64,000 nt of DNA from Ochromonas danica (Eukaryota > Sar > Chrysophyceae > Chromulinales > Chromulinaceae), in assembly GCA_015146655.1 (NCBI GenBank), contig VKHL01000007.1, positions 186,001 to 250,000 on the forward strand, read 5' to 3'. The notes beneath the pieces are model-generated. The model made no database searches and was not told the origin of the DNA. It was given only the letters and a program-made list of their open reading frames with translations. Positions 42,326-52,634 of this stretch are shown here, one piece after another (within the stretch, counting starts at the first letter, position 1; each line of letters begins with the position of its first letter). Made by a program: the position numbers and the translations under genes.

Positions 42326-43510
42326 ATGAATTGTCGGCGGATTAGCACGCATGGCCTATGGTTGTCAATAACTAACAGAGGACGATGTTATCGTTTTCTG
42401 TCAACTAAGGTCACATCTGATCTTAATGATAGAGATCGTATGAGTGGGTTACGAAAGGAAGTGTTGAAGAAGATTCATCCTGACCTCTATGCCACCCAGA
42501 AGGAAATGCAGCAAGCCAACACAGCATGTCTCAGTGAGCTACAAGACCTCTGGGCAGTTCTCACTGTCTTACTAAGTGTTTCTAATTTGAAGAGCGGACA
42601 GTCTGCCCCAGAGTTTCATCTTCCTTCAGTTCGAGCCAGCTATGGGCTGAAGTGTTTCCTTCGTCAACAACAGCCAATAGAGAAGAGAGAAGGCATTGAA
42701 GAGGAAGAAGAACAAGAGAAGGTTGGATGTGAAGAGGTTATCCAAGAAGTTGTCCATACCATCACTTTGCCTAAGGATGTCTTACAACGCCTCTCTCAAC
42801 GAAACAACTTGACGGAGGATTTCATCAGAAAGACAACACAACATCTTCTGAGACAGCAAGCGGTAGGTTATCCCTGTCTCCCCCTCCCCCTGCCCTGCCC
42901 TGCTCTTTCTCCTTCTTAGTGTGTGTACTGTACTATACTGTATTGTAATGCATATCAGATGTTTCTGAAGACGTTGGGAGTGGCTGACCCATGGACTACC
43001 TTGAAAGAGGAAGATGAAGAAGAAGAGGAGAGATCAAGTTTAACAGATGAGATCATTCCTCTCATTGATCAGATGGTTTATGATCGATCCATTATCAGGA
43101 AACATCGTAAACAACAAACTCATCGTCTTCAGCCTCAATTCTCTTTGCATCGTGCTAACAGGCCGTTGAGCAAGGGTAGACGACAATGGGTGGAGGAACA
43201 AGCAGTTGCTTACCTCGATAGTGAACATGTGCATGTTCGTGCTCTAGATTCAGAACAAGAGATGAAAGCTATGGAACGACTGGCTGCTTTTCTTGTTGAA
43301 AACGCGCAGTTTATTAAGTTTGGTAGCGTCATCTGGCAGAGAATTGTCATAGTTTTGGATGGTGAGCGGAAGGATTTTGAAGTGCAGCGAGAAGATGGCG
43401 AAGTGTTTGTCCTCTATCTGCCTCGAAAGTTTAAACATGCCCATCTCATTGACTTCCTACACGACCAGATCACAGAGACTTGTCCCTTAGATATGGAGTT
43501 TATCCAGTAG
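42326..43510 (+). CDS. DUF4460/DUF4461 mitochondrial protein (TCAIM-like)
   Basis: Exons 42326-42862 and 42959-43510, phase 0, 362 aa. The N-terminus (MNCRRISTHGLWLSITNRGR) is a mitochondrial presequence. The J-domain-like DUF4460 block is LRKEVLKKIHPDLYATQKEM followed by NTACLSELQDLWAVL; the C-terminal DUF4461-like block includes FIKFGSVIWQRIVIVLDGER and RKFKHAHLIDFLHD. The same pair occurs in the vertebrate mitochondrial protein TCAIM, of which little is known biochemically. An acidic linker separates the domains. Domain calls are by eye; the HPD inside the first block is the best anchor. Confidence 0.75.
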
Positions 43511-43580
43511 AATGAATGTGATGAACTAGAGTATGGTTTGTGAAGTGTAAATAAGAAGGAAATCCTCAGGAGAGCAATTA

Positions 43581-43826
43581 TTACCTAACAGTATGCCACC
43601 ATGCTAGCGACTCTCCTCGCATTAGCAAGAAAACCAACCCAGGTGTGCACACAAGGAAAAGGAAGAAAGAGTGAAGTAGCAATGTCGTCCATGGTTTCAC
43701 GACGAATCGCATAATAGCTGCACGAATAACACAAAGACTGATGACAAGGCAGCTCACATCTCCATTCCATTCAAGCAGATTGTAATAAACGTTAAAGACA
43801 CTCATCCTATGAGGTCCCTGCCACAT
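43581..43826 (-). CDS. Small membrane protein overlapping the CASC3 stop
   Basis: An 81-codon frame (ATG at 43826, or 74 codons from 43805) begins inside the last codons of the CASC3-like gene; the second ATG follows that gene's stop after one base (TAGGATG). It encodes NVYYNLLEWNGDVSCLVISL and then two hydrophobic helices with a basic interhelix segment. The frame has few rare residues and looks conserved-like, but I recognise no family. It could be translated from the CASC3 mRNA by reinitiation, or be an independent short gene. Confidence 0.4.
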   Translation of the reverse strand: MWQGPHRMSVFNVYYNLLEWNGDVSCLVISLCVIRAAIMRFVVKPWTTLLLHSFFLFLVCTPGLVFLLMRGESLAWWHTVR

Positions 43827-45535
43827 CTGCTTGGTTAAAAGGAGTGGGATAGTCAGGCATCAAGGGATTGACAGGAGGACCACGTCCATTTCTACCACCC
43901 CGTCCTCGTCCTCCTCGTCCCCAACGACCACCTCCACCAACATGATAAGGTTGCTGATGTGGAGGCTGTTGTTGTTGCATAGACAACATGGTTGGTGGGA
44001 CAGAGTAGTAGACTTGATCAGGCAGGAAGACAGGCTCTGTTCCAGGCGAATACCACGCCATGGTGCTTTGCGGGTCATATACTGCATAAGCCATACCAGT
44101 GCCATCAAACATACCAAGATTAGGACCACTGACAGCATAGGAGTCATAGACTGCACTCTCTGGGATTGGTGAGACTTGACCTCCTAACTCTCTATCATGC
44201 ACATCTTCTTCCACTGCTGATAAAGGGTCCATGATCGGATACAGTCCTGGAGTTTGGGCAGTGAGTGGCGGAGAAGCCGATGGTTGGAACTCCCTAGCAG
44301 AAGGGTTGAGAGGTGGCAGACCAGGAGGAGGTCTAATCATCATCATTGGCTCACTAACATTCATCACAGCTGCTGGTTGTGGCGGTCTCAAGTTGAAGGG
44401 TTCTGTTGAATTCGACTGAGCATGGGATGGTGGGATGGGAGCAGATGAAGTTGTCCCGCTATTTATTGCTGTCTGTGTAACGCGAGGTTTCCTTTCTTTT
44501 CCTCCTGAGCCTTTCACCATTTGACTGGAAGGACCAACAGGACCAGGGCTTAGAGCTGCTGGGGGACCTCTGCCTCGTTGTTTTTGTCTGCCGCCATGAG
44601 GGCGTCGATCTCCTCCGCGTGTGTCTTGCTGATCATCCTGCTCTCTCATTAACTCTTCAAACTTGTCATGCTTCCATTCCATGTCATCAAAACCTCCACT
44701 TTGTTGTGAAGATGGATTGCGACTTTCTCTATTACGTCGATTATTAGGGAAATCTCGTCTAGTTAGACATCAAAACAATAACAACAACAAACTGTCAGTA
44801 TAGAAAGAGATGAAACAATAGGACAGGATAGCATAGAGTAGAATACCTATTATTGCTATTGTTGTTGTTATTATTACTATTATTGATGTTATTATTATTG
44901 CTGCCTCTGCCACGGTCATCATGTAAGAAGAACTGTCCTCTGCGAGGGACTAAGGCAGGATCTTTCTTCTTCTCTTCTCTCAGAGGCTGAGGCTGAGCAG
45001 GTATCTTATTAGCAGAGTGAATCTTATCTTTATCACTTGTCTTCTCATGAGAAAGGTCTTCTTGAGAGATAGAAGAAGAGGATGTCTTTCGAGTATATCC
45101 TTCTCCTCCTGTAGAAGTGACTGAGGAAGCAGAGGAACCGTGTGTTTGTGTTGTTTTCTTGTTCTTATTCCGATTCCTTCCCTGCCGCCCCTGTACAGCC
45201 TCTAGAGAAGGACTATCCTCTCTATAATGAGTATTCCTCTCTATCTGAGGATCCTGTGAGGTAGGAGGTGGGAGGGTGTCAGTAGTAGAGGCAGGAGTAG
45301 ACAGGTGGATTTCTCCAATATTATGTTCTGCTTCTGCTTCACTATCTTCATCTATCTCACTCTGAGAACTTTCTTCTGACTCTTCTTCTAACTCTTCTTC
45401 ATCTTCACTATCACCTTCTCGTGGCTGATTACGACGACGACGACTCATTTTTCTGAGGAAGATTGGATCGTTTGGGTCAGACCGTCGCGTGCTTTCGTCC
45501 TCCTCGATGTCATCCACCTGCCGCCAACCCGCCAT
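43807..45535 (-). CDS. CASC3/Barentsz-like exon-junction complex protein
   Basis: Core EJC factor that contacts eIF4A3 and mRNA through the SELOR domain. Exons 45535-44847 and 44758-43807, 546 aa. The split SELOR motif is complete after splicing: DPALVPRRGQFFLHDDRGRG in exon 1 and DDMEWKHDKFEELMREQDDQ in exon 2, with the Phe-His-Asp and Trp-HDKF elements used to bind eIF4A3/RNA. The N-terminal half is acidic (EDEEELEEESEESSQSEID); between the halves is an Asn run, and the C-terminus is Pro/Gly-rich with RGRGG (GGRWGRGGRGRGGRNGRG). Start at MAGWRQVDD; the frame upstream lacks ATG. Head-to-head with the coilin-like gene (127 bp). Confidence 0.85.
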
Positions 45536-45662
45536 TCCATGGAATTCCACCCAATTCCAGTAATTTCAACGGTAGAATATTCCTTATCAAAATCTTGAGG
45601 AATTACATAAAACCTTGAGGATTGATTGATTGATTGGAAGGTGATGAATGAAAAGTGTGAAA

Positions 45663-47335
45663 ATGGAGATAAGATTGAAGATTACCTTAACTGTCAATAC
45701 TTTTAATAGTGATATTAGCTCATTAGATTCCATTATAGAGCGAAAGGTACTAGTTGAAGTGCAACCAGCTCGCTATGATAAAGGTATTGTACTAATCCCT
45801 CCACACTTTCACTGCCAATGAAGAAGTGAGCACTCACAAGTGTGTGTTGTGTGCATTTTTCAGTTTCCGATCTTCTTCATCATATACTAGGACTGTATGA
45901 TATCTGCTCTGAGTCTATTGTGACAGCTTCTATCACATTAGGAGGGTTTGAAATCTCTCTCGAACAGGTTAGACTGAGTCATTGAATACTTCTAGTGAAT
46001 CCTCATGTTAATCTTAACGTCATCTGGTCTATTTAGAATAGCTCTATCTTTAGAGACAATGATGAGTTGGTTATTCAAGTCCTTCGCAAGAAGACAAAGC
46101 CAAGCGAGACCTCATCATCATCATTCACTGCTGCTAGTCCCTCCCCTACTAAGTCACCATCTGTCACCAAAGCTATCGATCGAAGCAAATTAGATGACAT
46201 AGAGAAGACAAAGAAACAGAAGAAGAAGAGGAAAGACAAGAAAGAGCAGCAGTCATCCATGCAAGAAGAAGATCCTCAACTACCCCAACAGCAGCAGCAG
46301 CAGCAGCAGTCCAGCCATTCCGACCATACTGGGACACAGCCTGCTGTCCAGAAGAAACACAAGAAGAAGCAGAACAAACGACAAGAAGGCAAAGAGGAAG
46401 AAAGCTCCAATCGCAAGGAAAAGCAAGACAAGGAGGTTGCTACAGTGTCTTCTTCCTCGTCTTCTTCTTCAACAGTGCCTGTGGCTCAGAAAGCTGGAGA
46501 GAGTCAACGAGCAGATGTGAGGCGCAAAGAAGCAGAAAAGTCTAAGAAACAGCCACCTCCAGTAGCTACTACTAATGCAGCAGCGGTTGGAGCAGCAGCA
46601 GGAGGAGGAGCGGGTGGCGCGGTGGATGTTCGTTCTCTGTGGGCATTCATGCGCCAACAACAACAAGAACAACAGCAACAACAACAGCGTGGCCAATCCT
46701 CTTCCAACAAACAGCCCAAACATCGTAAATTTTCCACTGAGGACGACAGTCAAGTTGATGTTCACGCAGATAATGAAGAGGAAGAAGATTATCAAGAGGA
46801 AGAGAATGAGGAAGAGGGATGGGGAGAAGAAGAGGAAGAAGAAGAGGCGAGAGTGCCCGAGTCTAGCCAGAAAGTTGACTCAGCAGCTCTGGCTCTCATA
46901 TCTCCTATTTCACCCCGTCCGCCAGAACAGCTTGTCACTGTGAGTGACATCCACACACTCCGTCGTGGAGATCATGTGGTGTTTCAGCTCGTCACTTTAG
47001 ATGAAGTCAACCGTGCCCCTACATTAAAAGGTCCTTTCCAAGGAACCGTAGATGGCATTCATGGAGACAAAGTTCATCTTTATGCTGATATTGGTGAAGG
47101 AGATGTCTATTGGTATGCTTGGAAAGCTGGTGAGTTGCATCAACTTCAAGTCTACCTCTCCGGTGAGAGCACATCCACCAACCAGTCGGAAGATAGCACC
47201 TTTCCCTCGGAGATAGAACAGGAAGGAAAAGAAGAAAATGATGAAGACGAAGATGGAGATCATAAAGGAGACTGTTCTTTACTAACAGAAGATATAGCAG
47301 AGATGCTTCGGTTGAAGAGGCAGAAGCTGTTGTGA
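45663..47335 (+). CDS. Coilin-like Cajal-body protein
   Basis: Exons 45663-45783, 45864-45967 and 46037-47335, 507 aa. Exons 1-3 encode an N-terminal ubiquitin-like fold (MEIRLKITLTVNTFNSDI ... YDKVSDLLHHILGLY ... TLGGFEISLEQNSSIFRDND) ending DELVIQVLRKK, the pattern of the coilin self-association domain. A long Ser/Lys/Gln/Glu low-complexity region with nuclear signals follows. The C-terminus has a Tudor-like domain (LRRGDHVVFQLVTLDE, GPFQGTVDGIHGDKVHLYAD). Coilin organises snRNP maturation in Cajal bodies and is poorly conserved, so the call rests on domain order and the RDND signature. Exon 1 and 2 are too short to be noticed on their own. Confidence 0.68.
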
Positions 47336-47375
47336 AACAATCAACTGCCAGCATCATCATGTGTTAGTCTAGTAG

Positions 47376-48524
47376 CTAAAAGTACATAACAACAACAGTG
47401 GTGTCATCATGACGGCTTCTTCGCTGTCTTCCTTGAGGCAAATTTAACAGTTCTTCAAAAGTCATGCCACTTTCCGCGCTTGCGATTTGGAGAGCTCGCT
47501 CTACCAGTAGCTGCGCAGCCTGATTCTCAGTCAGTCCTGATCGCTGAGCTTGGAAGACTAAACGCACAGCTTCATCTTGTGACAAATAATCCCAAACTCC
47601 ATCAGAGCCAAGAATCACGAAGCGATCTTCAGATGTTAAGCGTATGTGATGGACTTCGGGTACATGGGATAGATAGGGAGGAGTGTAAGGTTCTGCCAAG
47701 TGACGACCAACAGGACGGTTAGGGTCACCAGATCCGTTAAATTCACGATACTTGAGGTAAGCATCACCCAACGAGCGAGTAAGCTGTAAGCGACCTTTGA
47801 CATAGCAGGCACGTGATGACTTGCAAACCACCAGATTCTGCTCATTGGGATGTTTCTCCCGCAATAGAGCCTGTTCCAAAGGAACTCTACAATTATGATC
47901 ACGATTTATGGTTGCTGCATGATGAGGAGTTGAACCCAAGACTGCGCGGCAGTCACCACAGTTGGCAATGACCAGTCGATCGTGTTGATGGAAAGCCAAG
48001 AGGACACAACTTCCAACCTTTGCTACATCTCCAAACCCTAACTCAAAAGCAGGACGAATAGAAGTCACAATCTCTTTCTCCATCTCTTCAAAAGATTGAG
48101 TGAGTGCTTTTTCAATCTTGATCTCATCAATTTCTTTGAGTGAAGTAGATGTGAAATGTTTTGCCACCAGATGAATTAGACGCTTTGAGGAAAGATCTGA
48201 AACTTGCCATCCACCATGACCATCAAATACACCACAATATTTCCAGCTTCCAAATTGACCATAGATATGACGATCTTCACTGGGGTTATTAGCAGGATAG
48301 GTAAAGGAACCAAATGATGTCTTGCTTGGACTCTTTATATTATTATCACAATGTGCTTCATTCTGTAATAATAGAGTTGTATGAAGTAACACTCCACTTG
48401 TTATGGTAGGTAATAAGATCAACCGAGGAATACGATGGGATACCATGACAACGATGACAACAACAACAATTCGATGATTTGATGATTTGATGATTTGTCG
48501 ACGCAAAAGCACCGTCCAACTCAT
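47376..48524 (-). CDS. PP2C-family phosphatase, PDP-like, organellar leader
   Basis: Intronless, 382 aa. N-terminus (MSWTVLLRRQIIKSSNHRI) and a hydrophobic stretch (VVVVIVVMVSH) suggest a mitochondrial import signal with an anchor. Catalytic motifs: GVFDGHGGWQVSD, VIANCGDCRAVLG, LQLTRSLGDAYLKYREFN, LGSDGVWDYLSQDEAV and RHDDTTVVVMYF; all metal aspartates are present. The LGDAYLKY and PPYLSHVPEV blocks are typical of pyruvate dehydrogenase phosphatases. Dephosphorylation of PDH E1 is the likely role but is inferred. Diverges from the next gene (116 bp). Confidence 0.87.
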   Translation of the reverse strand: MSWTVLLRRQIIKSSNHRIVVVVIVVMVSHRIPRLILLPTITSGVLLHTTLLLQNEAHCDNNIKSPSKTSFGSFTYPANNPSEDRHIYGQFGSWKYCGVFDGHGGWQVSDLSSKRLIHLVAKHFTSTSLKEIDEIKIEKALTQSFEEMEKEIVTSIRPAFELGFGDVAKVGSCVLLAFHQHDRLVIANCGDCRAVLGSTPHHAATINRDHNCRVPLEQALLREKHPNEQNLVVCKSSRACYVKGRLQLTRSLGDAYLKYREFNGSGDPNRPVGRHLAEPYTPPYLSHVPEVHHIRLTSEDRFVILGSDGVWDYLSQDEAVRLVFQAQRSGLTENQAAQLLVERALQIASAESGMTFEELLNLPQGRQRRSRHDDTTVVVMYF

Positions 48525-48640
48525 AAATTTAGAGTTATAACCCTGTTTTCGTTGTTGGGAAACGGTTCATCTGTTGGTCTGGCTGGTCTTGCTGTTGTTG
48601 ACAGAAAACAACTTCACCATTGACAACGAAACAGAGCAGG

Positions 48641-49333
48641 ATGAAGACAAAGAAATCAACAACAAAGTTAGATCCTTATAATATTTCCTGTCTTGATAAT
48701 GAGATTCTACGTCCATGGACTGTTAATCCGAATGCTGAAAAAGCATTAGAAAAAGAAATGTCAGCATTAGAGGATACCATCACTTTTACCTCTCCACAGA
48801 AATATGCAGGGAAAAGAGGAATATCTATTCTTGATAATAAAACTCCTGAAATTGTAGCCTTTGAAAAGACGGTTAAAGATCGTGCACGTATGAGTGGTTA
48901 TCATACTCGCTATGATCCAACTTCCGCAGAGAGACAATTTTTCATGAATAACTCCTCGCGTAGCTCTCTTTCTACTACAGCCAATACCAATGAGACTGCT
49001 TTAACCAGTTTACAAAATTCGCGTAGTAATAGTAGAGGTGGAATGATGGATTCATTGGATAAGATTGCATTACCTGAAATTTCCCCCGTACGCAAGAGTT
49101 CTTTCAAAGAGGACCCTGATATTCAATATATCACAGCCGTAAAAAAGAAGATCTATGATGATGCACGTCATTTACGATCAGGATGTCAGCCAAGAACATG
49201 TCTTTCACCTGTTCGTTTTCATGCTAGACCTCAACCTGGACTAATTGCCACCAAAACACGTCTACGTATGAGTCTCTCACCTTCAAGAGATATGCCTTGT
49301 AGTCCAACCTATGGTAGAATGGTGAATAAGTAA
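48641..49333 (+). CDS. Unknown basic Ser-rich protein
   Basis: Intronless, 230 aa from the first ATG. Short motifs recur: LSPVRFHARP and LSPSRDMPCSPTYGR at the end, and PEISPVRKS in the middle, all SP-type. The N-terminus reads KTKKSTTKLDPYNISCLDNE. No transmembrane or known domain. The pattern of short conserved SPxR motifs is like cytoskeletal or flagellar associated proteins, but I cannot assign it. Confidence 0.65.
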   Translation: MKTKKSTTKLDPYNISCLDNEILRPWTVNPNAEKALEKEMSALEDTITFTSPQKYAGKRGISILDNKTPEIVAFEKTVKDRARMSGYHTRYDPTSAERQFFMNNSSRSSLSTTANTNETALTSLQNSRSNSRGGMMDSLDKIALPEISPVRKSSFKEDPDIQYITAVKKKIYDDARHLRSGCQPRTCLSPVRFHARPQPGLIATKTRLRMSLSPSRDMPCSPTYGRMVNK

Positions 49334-50254
49334 ATGTTTTTGTTTTCTGGCAAGATGCCTGTATGTTGTTTATGTTTGATTTTGCAATGGAGTTGATGAA
49401 CAGTTCTAACCTCGACCTGTGGGTGTGTGGGTGATGATAATTATAGTGATAATAGTAGTGGTGTACTTGCTGATGTTTGTTTTGTTGATGTCGAAAGTTC
49501 ATTTGATTGTCGTTTGCTAGTATAGAATTGAATACTATTTGCCATCGCAATAGGAATTCTATTATATTACAAAATGACATTGTCTGTATGTAATATTGAA
49601 GCAATAGTATTCATGTGGTCCTCGTCAAAGCCGCTCACCATGTGTTTGGTCATGATTTGAAGAGATATTGCTGTTCTGTAGATAGTTTCAACAAACAAAA
49701 ACAAGATCGCATTTCTAGATTTCCATAATATCATGCCTTAGCAGTTGAGGGCTGTGTTTAGCTGTGTAGAATCACTGTAAACCCTAACTCTTCCCCTAAC
49801 TCTGAAGTCGCTTAGGCACAATCTATTGACACGGGACCAGAAATTATTGTGTGGAAATGGAATTCATGTTGTAGTCTATGGTAAAAATTCTATTCAAACC
49901 CTCAACAATGTTGTCAATTCCAAATTATAACGAAAGCGATGATGAAAGTCAATCAGACAAAGAGGAAAAGTTAGAAAATGTTATCAAAAACAATTTCCCT
50001 CTGTCTCATGGTGGTTGTGGAACAAGCTTTGACAAGAACAGAAACAAAGAGAGAAGGAGAAGAGAAGAGACGATATGCTAAGAAGCCGTGGGTTTTCGAT
50101 TCACTATTCTTCTGTGTGCATTAATGCTATGGAATAGTAGTAGTGGCTTTTGTTGATATCTGCCAGACATCATTGTAGCAAAACTCTATTATATTGGTTA
50201 TCACATGACATCATCATCCAAAATTTACACACTTTATTGTCAAAGTTAGCAAAA
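49334..50254. other. Mostly empty intergenic region
   Basis: A plus-strand frame at 49878-50081 (67 aa, Asp/Glu/Lys-rich end) has an ATG but no family; it may be chance. The rest is 3' flank of both neighbours. No repeat or RNA gene seen. Confidence 0.4.
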
Positions 50255-51466
50255 CTAGTGCATAGCCAAGTTACACAAGCCAACGACCATCTCTCCCGCA
50301 ATTAACGCAATGATGATCCATTCCAACTTGGTTGACTTCTGATTGTGAAGGACTTCCAAGAAGAATCTATTAGCAACAACCAAACAAACAGCCAAACAGT
50401 ACTTCAGACAGAGCGTTCAACCACAAACTAGCTAGAGTCATCTCACCTGGAGTCATCCTTGATAATATCCAACTTCATAGAGAGGTCTTTGAAACGATAG
50501 TCGATCTCGAAGTCTTTTCTCAAAGCTATCCATCCAGCACAAGTCAAGGAAGCAGTATCAACAACAACAATAACAATATGTCATTCCATATCACAGCGTA
50601 TACAGTAGATAATAGAGCTAACCTTCCCAGGTATAGTAGTAATCAGCATTTTCCCAAGCAGCATCTGATCCTTCAAAGATTCCCAACTATAACATATCAC
50701 ATGATTCACAATATTAGCAACCTTATCTGACCTAACCATCTACAAGATACTTAAGCCTTCTTACCTTAGACAAGACATTGGTCATCACTACATTATTAGA
50801 CGCAACCATCTTATGAAGATTCTTCGCACTGAGTTCTTCCACACTGCCTGTAGTTTGAATCTTCTGATTCATCAAGACAAAGTGTTCTAACATACGATCC
50901 ACACTCACAGCATAGAAGTCTAAGGCTACAGACTGAGCCATCACAGTTCCAATGATAACAACATTATTCATATCTAATGCTCGTACATTGACATGCTCAG
51001 CTTTGATTACAGATGGTTTGTCGAGGTTATCATGAATGATGACCTTGTAAGTCTCTGTATGCTCTAACTCATCTGTAGACACTACTGAAGCAGCTTTACG
51101 AATAGCTTTAATATGCTCTAAATGCTGATCTTCAGGGATATTGAACATGACGACACTACCAAACTTGAAAACAGATATGTATTGGTTACCCTCAGCATTC
51201 AATGTCAAGGTGACAGATTTGGACTGCAGCTCTTTACGACCAGAGCTGATGTAAGCATCAGATTGGATTTTGTGTAGGTCAATTTGTCGGCCAATATAGT
51301 AGGCTTTGACTCCAACAGGGATTCCTTTGGAAGGTTCGGGCACATCAACAGTTGATTGTTGTTGCTTGGCAGTAGTGGTGGAAGTAGATTGCCATCTACG
51401 AAGTGACAAAGGAGATGGACCTCGTAAAGAAGGTCTAATCGTGCTTACTATATGACGAAGAGACAT
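50255..51466 (-). CDS. RMND1/DUF155 mitochondrial protein
   Basis: Family of inner-membrane proteins needed for mitochondrial translation (RMND1) or meiotic division (yeast Rmd1/Rmd8/Sif family). Exons 51466-50765, 50686-50623, 50525-50447 and 50366-50255, 318 aa. The presequence is MSLRHIVSTIRPSLRGPSPL followed by RRWQST. Family blocks: YISVFKFGSVVMFNIPEDQH, NNVVIIGTVMAQSVALDFY, then after splicing LGIFEGSDAAWENADYYYTW, ALRKDFEIDYRFKDLSMKLD and FFLEVLHNQKSTKLEWIIIA with the terminal transmembrane helix IIIALIAGEMVVGL. The last three exons together are 255 nt and are visible only through the family pattern. Confidence 0.9.
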
Positions 51467-51887
51467 TAGAACACTATGTAGAACTTTCTTTTGACTGACT
51501 ATGTAAGACAGCAGAGGTGGTCTTTGACTTGAGACCAACGCTGCGGGCAGGAGAAGAGCAGAATGAGGTGCAAAGAGTGGAATTACACCATCAACTAAGC
51601 AATTACACAATATAGAAACGCGTTGTTTGTGGGGGGTGGTGTTTGCTCCAACCAAGTGGTGGTGAGTGTCATTGTTCTGTTGTTGATGCGCGGGGTGAGG
51701 ATTCTGTCTGTCTGTGTGTGCCCACTCTGCCCACTCAGTGCGGCAGTGCTGGGGGCTGTGCTGTGGGGGCTGCAGCTGATGAGAAAGGTTGTTGCCTCTC
51801 GTCTCGTCTCGTCTCATCACAGAGTCTCTTTTCTCTCTCTCTGTATCACACACACGGAAAAAAAATTCTCATTTTTGGTGAAGAAAG
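51467..51887. other. Divergent promoter region
   Basis: Shared upstream of RMND1 (minus) and the mitochondrial protein at 51888 (plus); both are nuclear genes for mitochondrial proteins. A gtctc repeat (51799-51812) and tg/ca-rich blocks occur. An open frame continues upstream of RMND1 without an initiator ATG before 51817. Confidence 0.45.
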
Positions 51888-52464
51888 ATGTTTGCTGTTC
51901 GTCGTTTAACCACAGTTTCTAAGTTTGCTAGAGCTTTCAGCACTGAATCCCCTAAGGCTACTATTGCTAAGAATGCCTATCTGATGGAGAAAATCTTTGA
52001 AGCCAAGAGCACCGCTGAATTGGAGAAGATCGCTGTTCCTAAAATTGATATTCATAACCTTCCTCCTGAAATTGCTCATCTCGGTGAATATTTCAAGTTG
52101 GGTGCCGTCGCTGGCACTGACAAGTACATTCCTGATCCTACTGCCTGGCAGAACATGGGCTGGTGGGACTACTCTCTCCATGAATTAAAGAGAACTGAGA
52201 CCTTCCCTACCGCTATTGGCTTCATGTAGGTTTCTTCTTTCCTTTATCATCTTTCTTATGATTGTTTTTCTAATTTTTGTATTTGTTTTGGATGATGACG
52301 ACGATGTTGATGATAATAATAATAGCCTGATGAACATTATTGTGCTTGTCTTGGTTGCTACCCAATCTGATGAGGCCAGACTGAAGTCTCCTTACATTCA
52401 ACTGTTGGAGAGCCGCAAGCATGGCGGTGAGCATGCTCATGAGGAGGAGAAGCATCACCATTAA
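51888..52464 (+). CDS. Unknown small mitochondrial protein
   Basis: Exons 51888-52225 and 52380-52464, 140 aa. Presequence MFAVRRLTTVSKFARAFSTE is a good mitochondrial address. The mature part is Trp/Tyr-rich (YFKLGAVAGTDKYIPDPTAW, QNMGWWDYSLHELKRT) and ends in a His/Glu tail (GGEHAHEEEKHHH). No transmembrane segment. This resembles peripheral subunits of respiratory complexes, but no family is recognised. Exon 2 was chosen because the acceptor at 52379 keeps the frame and gives GFILKSPYIQLLES. Confidence 0.75.
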
Positions 52465-52634
52465 ATGATGATTTCACTTCTTGATGATGACTATCATAAG
52501 CATGGGAATGGATTTCATCGAAACTTTGAAAGATGTTCTTCTCTTTCTCTGTTGTTTGTAAGGAAATAAGAGTGTAAATCTAAAGTACATTCTTGGAAAG
52601 ACAGCTGTCTTGCAGATTTGACGGCTTACTTAGA

